Assembly: GCA_003559375.1 (NCBI GenBank)
Contig: PWLN01000346.1
Location: 1 to 45,419, forward strand
Direction: 5' to 3'
DNA from: Balneolaceae bacterium
Lineage (GTDB): Bacteria > Bacteroidota > Rhodothermia > Balneolales > Balneolaceae
DNA length: 45,419 nucleotides
Position numbers and translations under genes: made by a program. Shown piece by piece: positions 16,605 through 25,856 of this stretch (position 1 is the stretch's first letter; each line of letters begins with the position of its first letter). The notes below the pieces were generated by a model. That model did not search any database and had not been told where the DNA came from. It saw only the letters and a list, made by a program, of their open reading frames with translations.

Positions 16605-16983
16605 TGTATATGAATTTTTTTTTTGCCAGTGGATGACTCCCGGTCATACTAATTGCAGCAGATAAGTTCTTACATGATGTAAACTTCTGCCTTATATGGC
16701 ACTCATACGGAAATAATGAAGAAGAGTTTTAGATAATTTAACCGAAATAACTAAAATGAGATAATAAACTGTATGAGTTATCGGAACTCTGCAAAACTTT
16801 ATGGTCTCGCCTGTAGAAAATGACTAAATCAAACCATGATGAAACTCTTGAATTCCCATGAGAGGGTCACAAGTATTGTGAAAAGACAATGAGCCGATAA
16901 TCCCGACACCGATGCCGGGATTTTCGCTCCGCTGCAGCTTTTCACTTTTACCCCGCCCATAATATAAGGCTGTAAAAATCTGA
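16605..16983. other. Intergenic region between the VSHGG genes and glgP
   Basis: 379 bp with no convincing gene. Its left part is the upstream region of the 16604 gene on the minus strand, AT-rich with a T-run at about 16614-16623. Its right part holds a copy of the dispersed intergenic repeat downstream of glgP. Short open frames here have no family features. Confidence 0.6.
16889..16953 (-). repeat. Dispersed intergenic repeat, copy B
   Basis: Read on the minus strand this has the same core as copies A and C: AAAAGTGAAAAGCTG, CAGCGGAGCGAAA, then an imperfect hairpin (16901-16920, arms TCCCG and CGGGA). It lies about 30 bp downstream of the glgP stop in the orientation of glgP. On the plus strand the hairpin is followed by TTTT, so it might also weaken transcription reading in from the left. 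Confidence 0.65.
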
Positions 16984-19446
16984 TCACGTATGATTCAGTT
17001 CCACTCCCCAAATTTCTTCGGCATAATCACGGATTGTCCGGTCTGATGAAAATTTTCCAACTCTTGCAGTATTCAGCAGGGCTGTTCTGAACCATTCTTT
17101 TTTGTTCCTGAACAGCTCGTCAGCTTCTCCTTGTTTTTTTACATATGCATCAAAATCGGCCAAAACAAGAAAATAATCGCCTTTATGCAGCAATGAATCG
17201 ATGATAGGTTGATAAAGGTTTTTATCTTCATTAAAGAAGCCATCCCTGATTTGATCAAGAGCTTTTTTGAGGTCCTTATTTGCCTCGTAATAATCCCACG
17301 GATTATAACCTTCATGCCTCATACGTTCCACATCTTCAACGGTATTTCCGAAAATCAGGATATTTTCATCACCTACTTCTTCATGGATTTCTACATTTGC
17401 TCCATCGAGTGTGCCAATGGTAATTGCGCCGTTCAATGCGAACTTCATATTACCGGTGCCTGAGGCTTCAAAACCCGCTGTTGAAATCTGCTCCGACAGA
17501 TCAGCAGCCGGGATCATTTTTTCTGCCAGTGTTACGCTGTAATTTTCCAGGAACAGGAATTTTAGTTTACCGTTCACATCAGGATCATTGTTGATTTTCA
17601 GGGCAACATCGTTCATGAGTTTAATAAATAACTTGGCCATGGTATAACCGGGAGCGGCCTTACCAGCAAGTAAAATTGTTCTCGGAACTACGTTCATATC
17701 CGGGTTCGCTTTGATCTGATTGTATTTTGCTATTGCATAAAGCGTGAGCATTAATTGTCGCTTATATTCATGAATTCGTTTGATCTGAATATCAAACATG
17801 GAATTAACATCCACCCTGATATCCTGCTTATTCTCAATATAATCGGCAAGATGTTGTTTGTTGTTCTGCTTGATTTCAACAAACCTATCCATGAATTCCT
17901 GGTCATCAATATATTTTTCTATTTCACGAACCTGATCGAGATTTGTAACCCAGCCCTCACCTATTTTTTCAGTAATGAGATCAGCAAGTTCACGGTTACA
18001 TTGTCTCAGCCATCTTCTTGGTGTGATTCCGTTGGTTTTATTGGTAAACCGTTCCGGATACATTTCATAGAAATCCCTGAACAGGGTTTTCTTGATGAGG
18101 CCACTGTGTAATGCCGCAACACCATTGATTTTATGAGAACCAACGATCCCCAGGTGTGCCATATGGACAACAGGATTTTCACCTTCGCCTACGATCGACA
18201 TACGGCTGATCTTCCCACGGTCATCACCGATTTTAATTTTCACATCGTTTAGGAATCGTCGATTAATCTCGTAAATAATCTGCAAGTGTCGTGGCAGCAA
18301 GTTTCTTAACAATGAAACTGGCCACTTTTCAAGTGCTTCCGGCAATATAGTATGGTTGGTATAAGCCATGGTTTTTTCCGTAATGCCCCAGGCAAGATCC
18401 CATTCCAGTCCCTCTTCGTCAACCAGCACTCGCATTAATTCAGGTATGGCCAGATTTGGATGTGTATCATTACACTGAATGGCCACTTTTTCCGGCAGTT
18501 TGCGCCAATCGTTATTGGTTTTTCTGTAACGCCGCATGATATCCTGCATGGAGGCGGCAACGAGAAAAAATTCCTGTTTCAGGCGAAGTTCCTGGCCTAC
18601 AAAAACTTTATCGTTCGGATAAAGTACTCTTGAAATATTTTCATTTAACTGTGTATCCCGCACTGCATCGATGTATTGTCCCTGATTAAAGCTCTTCAGG
18701 TCGATGGACGAGGAAGAAGAAGCCTTCCACAGGCGCAGGTGATTTACAATATTATTTTTAAATCCGGGTACCGGTATATCATATGCAACAGCCAGAACAT
18801 CATGGGTGTTTTCCCACTTAAATCGAAGATCCCCATCTTCGTCATGATATGCGTGGGAATGGCCGTAGAAAGGAACATTATATTGGGTTTTCGGCCTTAC
18901 TACGTCCCATGGATTTCCATACCGGAGCCATAAATCGGGCTTTTCAACCTGGAAACCATTTTCAATAGATTGGTAAAATATCCCGAAGTCGTATCGTATT
19001 CCATAACCGACAGCCGGTATTCCGAGTGTGGCCATTGAATCAAGAAAACATGCAGCAAGACGCCCAAGACCGCCATTGCCCAAACCGGCATCCCATTCGG
19101 CGTTTCGAATCTCATCATAATCCAGGCCAAGCTCCTGCATTGCTTCTGCAGCTACATCCTGCAAACCAAGGTTAACAAGCATATTATCGAGCAACCGGCC
19201 AATAAGGTACTCCATAGATATATAATAAACCCGTTTGGCATCATTTTGATAATAACCCTGTTGGGTATCAATCCACTTGTCATGCAGCCTGTCCATCACG
19301 GATAAAACAACACTTTTATAGCTGTCCCATACTGTTGTTGAGTATTGATCTTTTGCCAGGGTATATCGTAAATGCTGTACAATATCTTCTCTAAATGAAT
19401 CTGCATCCATACCGTTTCGAGGATTCACTGTATCTTTTTTCTTCAT
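16984..19446 (-). CDS. glgP: Glycogen/starch phosphorylase
   Basis: 820 residues, full length. It removes glucose from the non-reducing ends of alpha-1,4-glucans with phosphate, giving glucose-1-phosphate. The pyridoxal-phosphate lysine is Lys668 in EASGTGNMKFALNG. Other family landmarks are YYISMEYLIGRLLDNML, GNGGLGRLAACFLDSMAT, YGIRYDFGIFYQ, QCNDTHPNLAIPELMR, HTILPEALEKWP, TNGITPRRWL and IHEYKRQLM. The N-terminus is like the short bacterial enzymes, with no animal-type phosphorylation site evident. It is probably in its own unit with about 90 bp to ispE upstream. Confidence 0.97.
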   Translation of the reverse strand: MKKKDTVNPRNGMDADSFREDIVQHLRYTLAKDQYSTTVWDSYKSVVLSVMDRLHDKWIDTQQGYYQNDAKRVYYISMEYLIGRLLDNMLVNLGLQDVAAEAMQELGLDYDEIRNAEWDAGLGNGGLGRLAACFLDSMATLGIPAVGYGIRYDFGIFYQSIENGFQVEKPDLWLRYGNPWDVVRPKTQYNVPFYGHSHAYHDEDGDLRFKWENTHDVLAVAYDIPVPGFKNNIVNHLRLWKASSSSSIDLKSFNQGQYIDAVRDTQLNENISRVLYPNDKVFVGQELRLKQEFFLVAASMQDIMRRYRKTNNDWRKLPEKVAIQCNDTHPNLAIPELMRVLVDEEGLEWDLAWGITEKTMAYTNHTILPEALEKWPVSLLRNLLPRHLQIIYEINRRFLNDVKIKIGDDRGKISRMSIVGEGENPVVHMAHLGIVGSHKINGVAALHSGLIKKTLFRDFYEMYPERFTNKTNGITPRRWLRQCNRELADLITEKIGEGWVTNLDQVREIEKYIDDQEFMDRFVEIKQNNKQHLADYIENKQDIRVDVNSMFDIQIKRIHEYKRQLMLTLYAIAKYNQIKANPDMNVVPRTILLAGKAAPGYTMAKLFIKLMNDVALKINNDPDVNGKLKFLFLENYSVTLAEKMIPAADLSEQISTAGFEASGTGNMKFALNGAITIGTLDGANVEIHEEVGDENILIFGNTVEDVERMRHEGYNPWDYYEANKDLKKALDQIRDGFFNEDKNLYQPIIDSLLHKGDYFLVLADFDAYVKKQGEADELFRNKKEWFRTALLNTARVGKFSSDRTIRDYAEEIWGVELNHT

Positions 19447-19538
19447 AAGTAATGGTGTCGGTTATATTTAATAATAATTTTCGAATGAGCCATCATTTGT
19501 CTGTGCCCATTCAGGGGTTGTTATCTTTAATCTTGTGC

Positions 19539-20402
19539 TCAATCGTTTCTGTAAATGCCATAATCCGGTGTAAAACCCGGCCTGGTTAAGTTAGTTGAAA
19601 ATCCAAGCTTATGAAACGACTCATATGCCTGAATTGCAACAAAATCTTGTTCAAATATACCAAAAACTGTAGAACCGCTTCCGCTCATTGCCGCGTATAC
19701 AGCTCCGAAATCAATCATCTGGTCTTTAATATTTCCGATCATTTCATACATGGCAATCACTACAGGTTCCAAATCGTTCTTAAGCAGATACTGCCATTCC
19801 GGGATCTCTTCTTCAAGAAGAGTTTTTTTAAGAGAAATATCGGGAAACGGATCAGGTGAACATTTTTGATATGCATCTACTGTTGAGGACTCAAAACCCG
19901 GATAAACACATAAAATCCAGGCATCAGGCTGAATAGGGAGTGGCTCGATGGAATGGCCAAGCCCGGTTCCAATACCTGTTTTACCCTTGATGAAAAAGGG
20001 GATATCTGCGCCAAGATCACGGCATAAATCTATCAGATCATCTTCAGTGAGCCCGGAATTCTCCAGCTTATTTAGCAATCTGAATGTAAGGGCCGCATTA
20101 CTGCTTCCGCCCCCAAGCCCTGCGCCTGCCGGAATTCTTTTGTCAACCTTGAATGTATAATTCTGCTTCAGGCCCACGTACCTTTCAAAAGATCTGTAGG
20201 CCCTGGTTATCAGGTTTTTTTCATCAGATGGAATGTTTTCTGCCGATAATTCCAGAACATATTCCTGTGAAGGGTGTACCTCAAACCTGTCGCACCATTC
20301 AATAAAACAAAAACCTGTCTCTATTGTATGATAACCGGTGGGAAGACGTTCCAGCACGTTAAGACCGAGGTTTATTTTACCGTAAGAATTTGCGATCCAC
20401 AT
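19539..20402 (-). CDS. ispE: 4-diphosphocytidyl-2-C-methyl-D-erythritol kinase
   Basis: 287 residues. IspE phosphorylates CDP-methylerythritol with ATP in the MEP pathway to isoprenoids. It is a GHMP kinase: YGKINLGLNVLERLPTGYH at the start carries the substrate-binding Lys/Asn, the ATP loop is PAGAGLGGGSSNAAL, an Asp-rich segment DLGADIPFF has the catalytic Asp, and AAMSGSGSTVFGIF forms motif 3. The start codon immediately abuts the stop of the upstream CCA-adding enzyme gene, so they form a two-gene unit. Confidence 0.95.
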   Translation of the reverse strand: MWIANSYGKINLGLNVLERLPTGYHTIETGFCFIEWCDRFEVHPSQEYVLELSAENIPSDEKNLITRAYRSFERYVGLKQNYTFKVDKRIPAGAGLGGGSSNAALTFRLLNKLENSGLTEDDLIDLCRDLGADIPFFIKGKTGIGTGLGHSIEPLPIQPDAWILCVYPGFESSTVDAYQKCSPDPFPDISLKKTLLEEEIPEWQYLLKNDLEPVVIAMYEMIGNIKDQMIDFGAVYAAMSGSGSTVFGIFEQDFVAIQAYESFHKLGFSTNLTRPGFTPDYGIYRND

Positions 20403-21809
20403 TCAGGTATAATCATCTTTAATCTTTAAAAGATAACGATAGGCTTCATTGTCATCATTCGGAATAATGCCATCCAATATGGCATTCTTAATTCTGTCTT
20501 TCACCTGTCCAACAACCGGGCCAGGTTTTATATTCAGTACTTCCATAATTTGCTCACCTGTAATTGGGTTCTTCCAGTTTCTTATCCGGTCTTTCTCTTC
20601 AACCTCTTTTATCTTTTTTTCTACGTTATCAAAATTTTTCTGAAACTTTTTCTGCTTCCATTCATTTTTTGTAGTAATGTCGGCCCGGCACAAAATCATC
20701 AGGTCTTCCAATTCATTCCCAGCTTCATAAATCAGTCTTCTGATAGCGCTGTCGGTAACTTCTTCAGATGCCAGGGCAATCGGCCTGAGATGCAGCCTAA
20801 CCAGTTTCTGTACATATCTCATCCGCTCATCCATCGGAAGCCCCAGGCGCCTGAAAATCCTGGGCACCCATTTGGCCCCAAGTGCATCGTGTCCATGAAA
20901 AGTCCAGCCAGAACCATGTATAAATCGTTTTGTAGGGGGCTTGGCAATATCGTGCATGATGGCCGCCCATCGCAGCCAAAGATCATTGCTCACCAGGGCT
21001 ACATTGTCGAGTACTTCCAGGGTATGCCAGAAGTTATCCTTATGCCGCAATCCATCTTTTTCATCAACACCAAGCAAATTTACCAATTCCGGTAAAAACT
21101 GCTCAAGTAGTCCTGAATCAAGCAGCATTGCAAACCCGGATGATGGCTTGGCAGCCAGCACAATTTTATTCAGTTCATCGATAATTCTTTCTTTTGAGAT
21201 GATAGACAACCGATGCGACATTTTCCTGACTGCAGCCATTGTTTGATCTTCAACTGAAAAACCGAGTTGTGAAGCAAAGCGAATAGCACGCATCATTCTT
21301 AGAGGATCATCATCAAACGTTCGTTCCGGATCAATGGGAGTGCGAATTATGCGCGACTTAAGATCACTGATACCGCCAAAAGGATCATACAGAACACCAA
21401 AAGAACCTGGATTCAGGCACCAGGATAATGCATTGATGGTAAGATCTCTTCTTAGTTGATCGTCTTCAAGCGTACCATTCTCTACAGCCGGCTTTCGGGA
21501 GTCTTTACGGTAGCTCTCTTTTCTTGCACCTACAAATTCAAGGTCAAGATCATGATATTTAACCTGTGCTGTACCAAATTTTTTAAAAACTGAAATCCTT
21601 TTTGATCCTAACCTGGAAGCTACTTTTTGAGCCAGGGTAATACCCGAACCGATAGAAACAAAGTCAATATCTGTAATATCAGTACTGAGTTTGTTAAGGT
21701 AATAATCGCGTACATAGCCACCCACTACAAAAACCTGCTGGTTAATCGATTCGGCAACTTCGCCAATCGTCTTGAATAATATAAGATGTTTATCGGGTAT
21801 CCCTGTCAA
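20403..21809 (-). CDS. cca: CCA-adding tRNA nucleotidyltransferase / poly(A)-polymerase-family protein with HD domain
   Basis: 468 residues. Class II nucleotidyltransferases of this kind add or repair the CCA end of tRNAs. The active site is visible: GGYVRD at 30-35, catalytic Asp47 and Asp49 (TDIDF), then RRDLTINAL and the RNA/nucleotide-binding DDPLRMMRAIRFA. A fused HD phosphohydrolase domain follows (His286-Asp287 in MHDIAKPP, with HGHDALGAK). Poly(A) polymerase is an alternative, but the HD fusion and length fit the tRNA enzymes of Bacteroidota. Its stop abuts ispE. Confidence 0.92.
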   Translation of the reverse strand: MTGIPDKHLILFKTIGEVAESINQQVFVVGGYVRDYYLNKLSTDITDIDFVSIGSGITLAQKVASRLGSKRISVFKKFGTAQVKYHDLDLEFVGARKESYRKDSRKPAVENGTLEDDQLRRDLTINALSWCLNPGSFGVLYDPFGGISDLKSRIIRTPIDPERTFDDDPLRMMRAIRFASQLGFSVEDQTMAAVRKMSHRLSIISKERIIDELNKIVLAAKPSSGFAMLLDSGLLEQFLPELVNLLGVDEKDGLRHKDNFWHTLEVLDNVALVSNDLWLRWAAIMHDIAKPPTKRFIHGSGWTFHGHDALGAKWVPRIFRRLGLPMDERMRYVQKLVRLHLRPIALASEEVTDSAIRRLIYEAGNELEDLMILCRADITTKNEWKQKKFQKNFDNVEKKIKEVEEKDRIRNWKNPITGEQIMEVLNIKPGPVVGQVKDRIKNAILDGIIPNDDNEAYRYLLKIKDDYT

Positions 21810-21994
21810 AATTCAATAAGTATAAATTTAGCCTGTAAAAATAACAACTATTATGAACGCATACAGATTAAAATTTTGCAGTAGCTATACTTGCGGTTTC
21901 ATTGTTAAAAAACCGGCTAAGATTTGACTTGTATTAGATCGTTACCTGCCATTTCACATGCTCATGAATTATCTGACCCCTGATGAGTAATATC

Positions 21995-22008
21995 TGAAAA
22001 CGATTTCA
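21995..22008. promoter_or_regulatory. Candidate LacI-family operator (full match)
   Basis: TGAAAACGATTTCA fits the general LacI/GalR operator form TGNAANCGNTTNCA at every fixed position, with a central CG. It lies about 400 bp ahead of the ABC transporter gene. The LacI regulator at 32939 is the natural candidate to bind it. A related sequence repeats at 22164 on the other strand (shared AACGATTTCACT). Confidence 0.5.
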
Positions 22009-22163
22009 CTGAATAAGCTTCAATGTTCCGGCAACTTCAAATATCAATTAAATATTATCATTTTCTCATTATATCATTAAGAGTGTGAGAATTTCATAAA
22101 CTTTTTTAACTTTTTTTCCCTTGAGGTTTGATAATATCACCGGCAATGATTAAGATTCAATAG

Positions 22164-22177
22164 TGAAATCGTTACCA
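22164..22177. promoter_or_regulatory. Candidate LacI-family operator (one mismatch)
   Basis: TGAAATCGTTACCA differs from TGNAANCGNTTNCA at one fixed position. Its reverse complement shares the 12-mer AACGATTTCACT with the site at 21995. The two sites are about 169 bp apart centre to centre, compatible with DNA looping. Confidence 0.45.
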
Positions 22178-22409
22178 TGATTTCATCATCATGACATTAT
22201 TGCATGTATTGGAGAAGTTTTGCCATTTTAAATGAACATTTTAATTGATTTAACAAGTCGGATGTAGTGGTATGAGCCGTCTGGGTTTTCTAAGCAATTG
22301 AGAATTCCCGTTTGACGATTCCTGTCATTTTTTTAAATGGATCATGGATCACATTTTTATACAGTTAATATCTTCATTGATAGGAGTAAAAAGGGATAAA
22401 GTTTAATTG

Positions 22410-23921
22410 ATGACGAATACCGAATCAATATTGGAGATGTATGATATCCGAAAGGAATTTCCGGGTGTACTTGCTCTTGATGATGTTCAGCTTTCTCTGA
22501 AGAAAGGTGAAGTACATGTTTTGCTGGGTGAAAATGGCGCCGGCAAGTCAACACTTATGAAAATACTGAGTGGCGCATATGTGAAAGACAGCGGGGAAAT
22601 TTATATTGATGGAAACTTTACTGAAATACAAAGCCCTGCACATGCACAGGAGCTTGGCATCGGCATTATCTATCAGGAATTTAATCTGAATCCATACCTC
22701 AGTGTTGCAGAAAATATTTTTCTTGGCCGTGAACCCGTCTACTTTCCCGGCGTGATTCACTGGGAAAAGCTTTACAATGAAGCACAGGCAATCTTAGACA
22801 GCCTGAATGTGAAAATTAATGCAAGGCATAAAGTTGAATCTCTGGGTGTAGCTATGCAGCAGATGGTTGAGGTTGCCAAGGCATTATCGCTCAAGGCACG
22901 GATATTGATCATGGATGAGCCAACGGCTTCACTATCAAATAATGAGATTGAGTCCCTTTTCAAGACCATATTGCACCTTAAAAAGCAGGGTGTTGCCATC
23001 GTATATATTTCACACCGCCTTGGTGAAATATTTGAAATCGGCGACAGAGTTACGGTTCTGCGCGACGGTAAATACATTGCTACCAAGCCGGTTAATGAGA
23101 TTACAAGAGAAGATATGATCAGAATGATGGTGAACAGAGATCTTGATGACCAGATACCCAAAGTGAAAGCAGATATTGGCGAGACAATTCTTAAAGTTGA
23201 AAATCTGAATGTTAATGAACGGCTAAAAGAGATCAGTTTTGAACTTTATCGTGGTGAAATTCTTGGAATTGCAGGCCTTATGGGTTCAGGGCGTACAAGG
23301 CTGGCAAAAACTCTTTTCGGGGCTGAAACCATCAGTTCAGGAAAAATCTGGATTGAAGGACGTGAAGTATCACTGAAATCGCCTCGTGATGCCATAAATG
23401 CAGGTATTGGGCTGGTTACAGAAGACCGCAAATCTGAAGGCCTTGTACTTGATCTTTCTGTTAAACAAAACATTTCACTACCTAACATTAAAAAATTTAT
23501 CAAAGCCGGAGTACTCAACTTTAATAAAGAAAATGCCGTGGCGGATGAGTACATCACCAGACTGAAAATTAAAACCCCCTCAAGAAACCAAAGTGTAGTT
23601 TACCTGAGTGGCGGCAACCAGCAGAAAGTGGTACTGAGTAAGTGGCTTTGTTCCGACACAAAAATCTTTATTTTCGATGAACCCACGCGGGGAATTGATG
23701 TTGGGGCGAAGACTGAAATTTATCAGCTTATGAATCGGCTAACAGCCAATGGTGCCGCAATTATCATGATCTCATCAGAAATGCCTGAAATCCTTGGAAT
23801 GAGCGACCGGATCCTTGTAATGCGCGATGGCCAAATTTCCGGTGAGTTATCAGATCTTGAAGCAACACAGGAAAAAATTATGAATTATGCATTAGGCGAA
23901 TCACATGAAGCAGCTGTTTAA
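22410..23921 (+). CDS. Sugar-type ABC transporter ATP-binding protein, probable inositol importer
   Basis: 503 residues with two fused nucleotide-binding domains, the RbsA/MglA type of class-2 sugar importers. Domain 1 (about 5-245) has Walker A GENGAGKST, a Q-loop in GIIYQEFNLNPYLSV and Walker B ILIMDEPTASLS. Domain 2 has a degenerate Walker A (GLMGSGRTRL), the signature LSGGNQQKVVLSKWL and IFIFDEPTRGIDVG. The ATG at 22410 is preferred over the TTG one codon earlier. Position at the head of the iol genes suggests inositol uptake, as for IatA of Caulobacter; that substrate is inference. It overlaps the permease gene by 17 bp. Confidence 0.92.
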   Translation: MTNTESILEMYDIRKEFPGVLALDDVQLSLKKGEVHVLLGENGAGKSTLMKILSGAYVKDSGEIYIDGNFTEIQSPAHAQELGIGIIYQEFNLNPYLSVAENIFLGREPVYFPGVIHWEKLYNEAQAILDSLNVKINARHKVESLGVAMQQMVEVAKALSLKARILIMDEPTASLSNNEIESLFKTILHLKKQGVAIVYISHRLGEIFEIGDRVTVLRDGKYIATKPVNEITREDMIRMMVNRDLDDQIPKVKADIGETILKVENLNVNERLKEISFELYRGEILGIAGLMGSGRTRLAKTLFGAETISSGKIWIEGREVSLKSPRDAINAGIGLVTEDRKSEGLVLDLSVKQNISLPNIKKFIKAGVLNFNKENAVADEYITRLKIKTPSRNQSVVYLSGGNQQKVVLSKWLCSDTKIFIFDEPTRGIDVGAKTEIYQLMNRLTANGAAIIMISSEMPEILGMSDRILVMRDGQISGELSDLEATQEKIMNYALGESHEAAV

Positions 23922-24858
23922 TCACCTTAATTTTGACCAGATGAGGCAGTTCGGAACATTCTTCGGATTGCTTGCCCTCTGTGCGCTTTTTACTATTCTT
24001 TCACCACACTTTTTCACCACTTCCAATCTTCTAAATGTTGCACAGCAGTCGGCTATTATTGCCGTAATTTCTGTTGGAATGACATTTGTAATTATTACTG
24101 CCGGAATAGATCTTTCTGTGGGTTCCGTCCTGGCATTTTCTGGTGTGGTTATGGCAAGTGTTCTGCATGCAGGTCTGCCTATTCCCATTGGTATTGCTGT
24201 TGGTATGGCAGTTGGGTTTACATGCGGGTTAGTAAATGGTATGCTTGTTACTTATGGCAAAATACCACCCTTCATCGCAACACTCGGAATGATGAGTATC
24301 GCTCGCGGGGCAGGATTATGGTATACTGATGGCAGGCCAATTTCCGGCTTTGACGACAGCTTCCGATTCTTAGCCAATGGTGAAATATTTCATATTCCGG
24401 TCCCTGTAATTATCATGATAGTTGTATATGCGGCAGCTCACTTTGTGTTGACCCGTACAAAAATGGGTCGATATACTTATGCAATTGGAGGAAATGCTGA
24501 TGCCGCCCGTCTGTCTGGGATTAATATTAAATTATATCTTAATATTATTTATGGAATAGCAGGGCTTCTTAGTGCTCTTGCTGCTGTAATGCTTACAGCA
24601 AGGCTTAATTCAGCACAACCTATTGCAGGAATTATGTATGAACTGGATGCAATTGCGGCAACGGTAATCGGAGGAACCAGCCTTTTTGGCGGTAAAGGCA
24701 CGGTAATCGGAACGTTGATTGGTGCTTTGATCATCGGTGTACTGAGGAACGGACTCAATCTGCTGGGTGTGTCATCATTTATCCAGCAAATTGTGATCGG
24801 ATCGGTGATTATTGGGGCTATTCTTCTTGATACGAATTTAAAGAACTCAAAAAAATGA
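23905..24858 (+). CDS. Sugar-type ABC transporter permease, probable inositol importer
   Basis: 317 residues and 8-10 predicted helices, the RbsC/IatP family that forms the channel as a homodimer. Family landmarks include GMTFVIITAGIDLSVGSVLA, the cytoplasmic coupling region with TRTKMGRYTYAIGGNADAAR, LSGINIKL, and the late GGTSLFGGKGTVIGTLIGAL. It starts within the end of the ATPase gene and is followed after 7 bp by the binding-protein gene, so the three subunits are made together. The permease type is clear; the substrate is inferred from neighbours. Confidence 0.92.
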   Translation: MKQLFNHLNFDQMRQFGTFFGLLALCALFTILSPHFFTTSNLLNVAQQSAIIAVISVGMTFVIITAGIDLSVGSVLAFSGVVMASVLHAGLPIPIGIAVGMAVGFTCGLVNGMLVTYGKIPPFIATLGMMSIARGAGLWYTDGRPISGFDDSFRFLANGEIFHIPVPVIIMIVVYAAAHFVLTRTKMGRYTYAIGGNADAARLSGINIKLYLNIIYGIAGLLSALAAVMLTARLNSAQPIAGIMYELDAIAATVIGGTSLFGGKGTVIGTLIGALIIGVLRNGLNLLGVSSFIQQIVIGSVIIGAILLDTNLKNSKK

Positions 24859-24865
24859 CATCATC

Positions 24866-25819
24866 ATGAAACAATCAATATTCATCAGGTTTACCATTTT
24901 TATCCTTTTAATGGCTCTAACGCTGCCTCTTTGGGGATGCTACAAGGAAGAGTTTCCCGGGCGGCCAACCGTTGCCCTGGTAGTTAAAACACTAAATAAT
25001 CCATTCTTCAATGACATGCAAGCCGGTGCAGAACAGATGGCGCGTGAATTGGAAATTAACCTGATTGTACAGGCTGCAGAAAGGGAGGTAGATGTAGAGC
25101 AGCAGGTACAAATTGTCGAGAATCTGATACAACGCCGTGTTGATGCGATTTTGCTAACACCCAGCGGCTCCCGTGAAGTAGTTCCGGTAATATCCAGAGC
25201 CAACCGCGCAGGTATTCCGATACTCAATCTCGATACCCGTGTAGACATGGATCTCCTTAACCGTGATAATGCTGAAATTGCCACATTTATAGGATCAGAT
25301 AATTATGAAGGTGGATATATCGCAGGCAGGTTTGTTGGCCAGGCACTGAATGGGCAGGGTAAAGTGGCTATTCTCGAAGGTATACCGGGTCACGAAACAG
25401 CCGATTCTCGCCAAAGAGGATTTCTGGCTGGGCTATCCGAATACCCTGATGTACAGGTTGTGACTTCACAAACTGCAAATTGGGAAAGAAATCTCGGCTA
25501 CAATGTTTTTGAAAATATCCTTCAATCATTTTCGGATGTTAATGCTGTATTCGCAGCCAATGACCTTATGGCGCTTGGAGCTGTTGAAGCAATCTCTTCA
25601 AGCGGACGCTTGCCAGACGATGTGATTGTTGTCGGTTTTGACGCACACAGCGAAGCGGTTGATGCGATCCGACGAGGTATTATGCATGCCACTGTAGCAC
25701 AGAACCCATTTGAAATAGGACGGGCAGGTGTTGAATACGCATATAGAGTACTAAACGGTGAAGAGATTCCTGATGATATCACGATCGAAATTCAGCTCAT
25801 TACGCGCGACAACCTTTAA
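24866..25819 (+). CDS. Periplasmic sugar-binding lipoprotein of the ABC importer, probable inositol-binding
   Basis: 317 residues, a Peripla_BP_4/RbsB-like two-lobe protein. It has a lipoprotein signal (lipobox LWGC, Cys25), so it is probably anchored to a membrane rather than free. It continues with TVALVVKTLNNPFFNDMQAG, RRVDAILLTPSG, GIPILNLDTRVD, FIGSDNYEGGYIAGRF, VFAANDLMALGAVEAI and VIVVGFDAHSEAVDAIRRG, the usual ribose/inositol-binder layout with Asn and Asp residues that contact sugar hydroxyls. The next gene, iolG, begins 37 bp later with its own strong ribosome-binding site. Confidence 0.9.
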   Translation: MKQSIFIRFTIFILLMALTLPLWGCYKEEFPGRPTVALVVKTLNNPFFNDMQAGAEQMARELEINLIVQAAEREVDVEQQVQIVENLIQRRVDAILLTPSGSREVVPVISRANRAGIPILNLDTRVDMDLLNRDNAEIATFIGSDNYEGGYIAGRFVGQALNGQGKVAILEGIPGHETADSRQRGFLAGLSEYPDVQVVTSQTANWERNLGYNVFENILQSFSDVNAVFAANDLMALGAVEAISSSGRLPDDVIVVGFDAHSEAVDAIRRGIMHATVAQNPFEIGRAGVEYAYRVLNGEEIPDDITIEIQLITRDNL

Positions 25820-25845
25820 AAATCTTCAATATTCATAATTAAAAT

Positions 25846-25850
25846 AGGAG
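25846..25850 (+). promoter_or_regulatory. Ribosome-binding site of iolG
   Basis: AGGAG lies 6 bases ahead of the ATG at 25857. It is worth recording because most genes here lack a clear Shine-Dalgarno; it supports this start and independent strong translation of the first catabolic enzyme. Confidence 0.7.
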
Positions 25851-25856
25851 ACTAAT

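Larger units (their letters stand above)
21810..22409. other. Long regulatory region between cca and the inositol transporter genes
   Basis: 600 bp without a plausible gene on either strand, between divergently transcribed genes. It is strongly AT-rich and holds at least two LacI-type palindromes (21995-22008 and 22164-22177) and the shared nonamer ATCGTTACC at about 21938 and 22168. The length is unusual for this gene-dense window and suggests multiple operators, an untranslated leader or a small RNA, though I see no recognisable riboswitch. Confidence 0.6.

Noticed and set aside
16829-17011. Minus-strand open frame between repeat copy B and glgP
   Set aside because: It overlaps the glgP end and the repeat, has no family features and looks like a by-product of the repeat.
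21938-21946. ATCGTTACC at 21938 as a third LacI operator
   Set aside because: The nonamer repeats at 22168, but around it the palindrome is poor (several mismatches to TGNAANCGNTTNCA).
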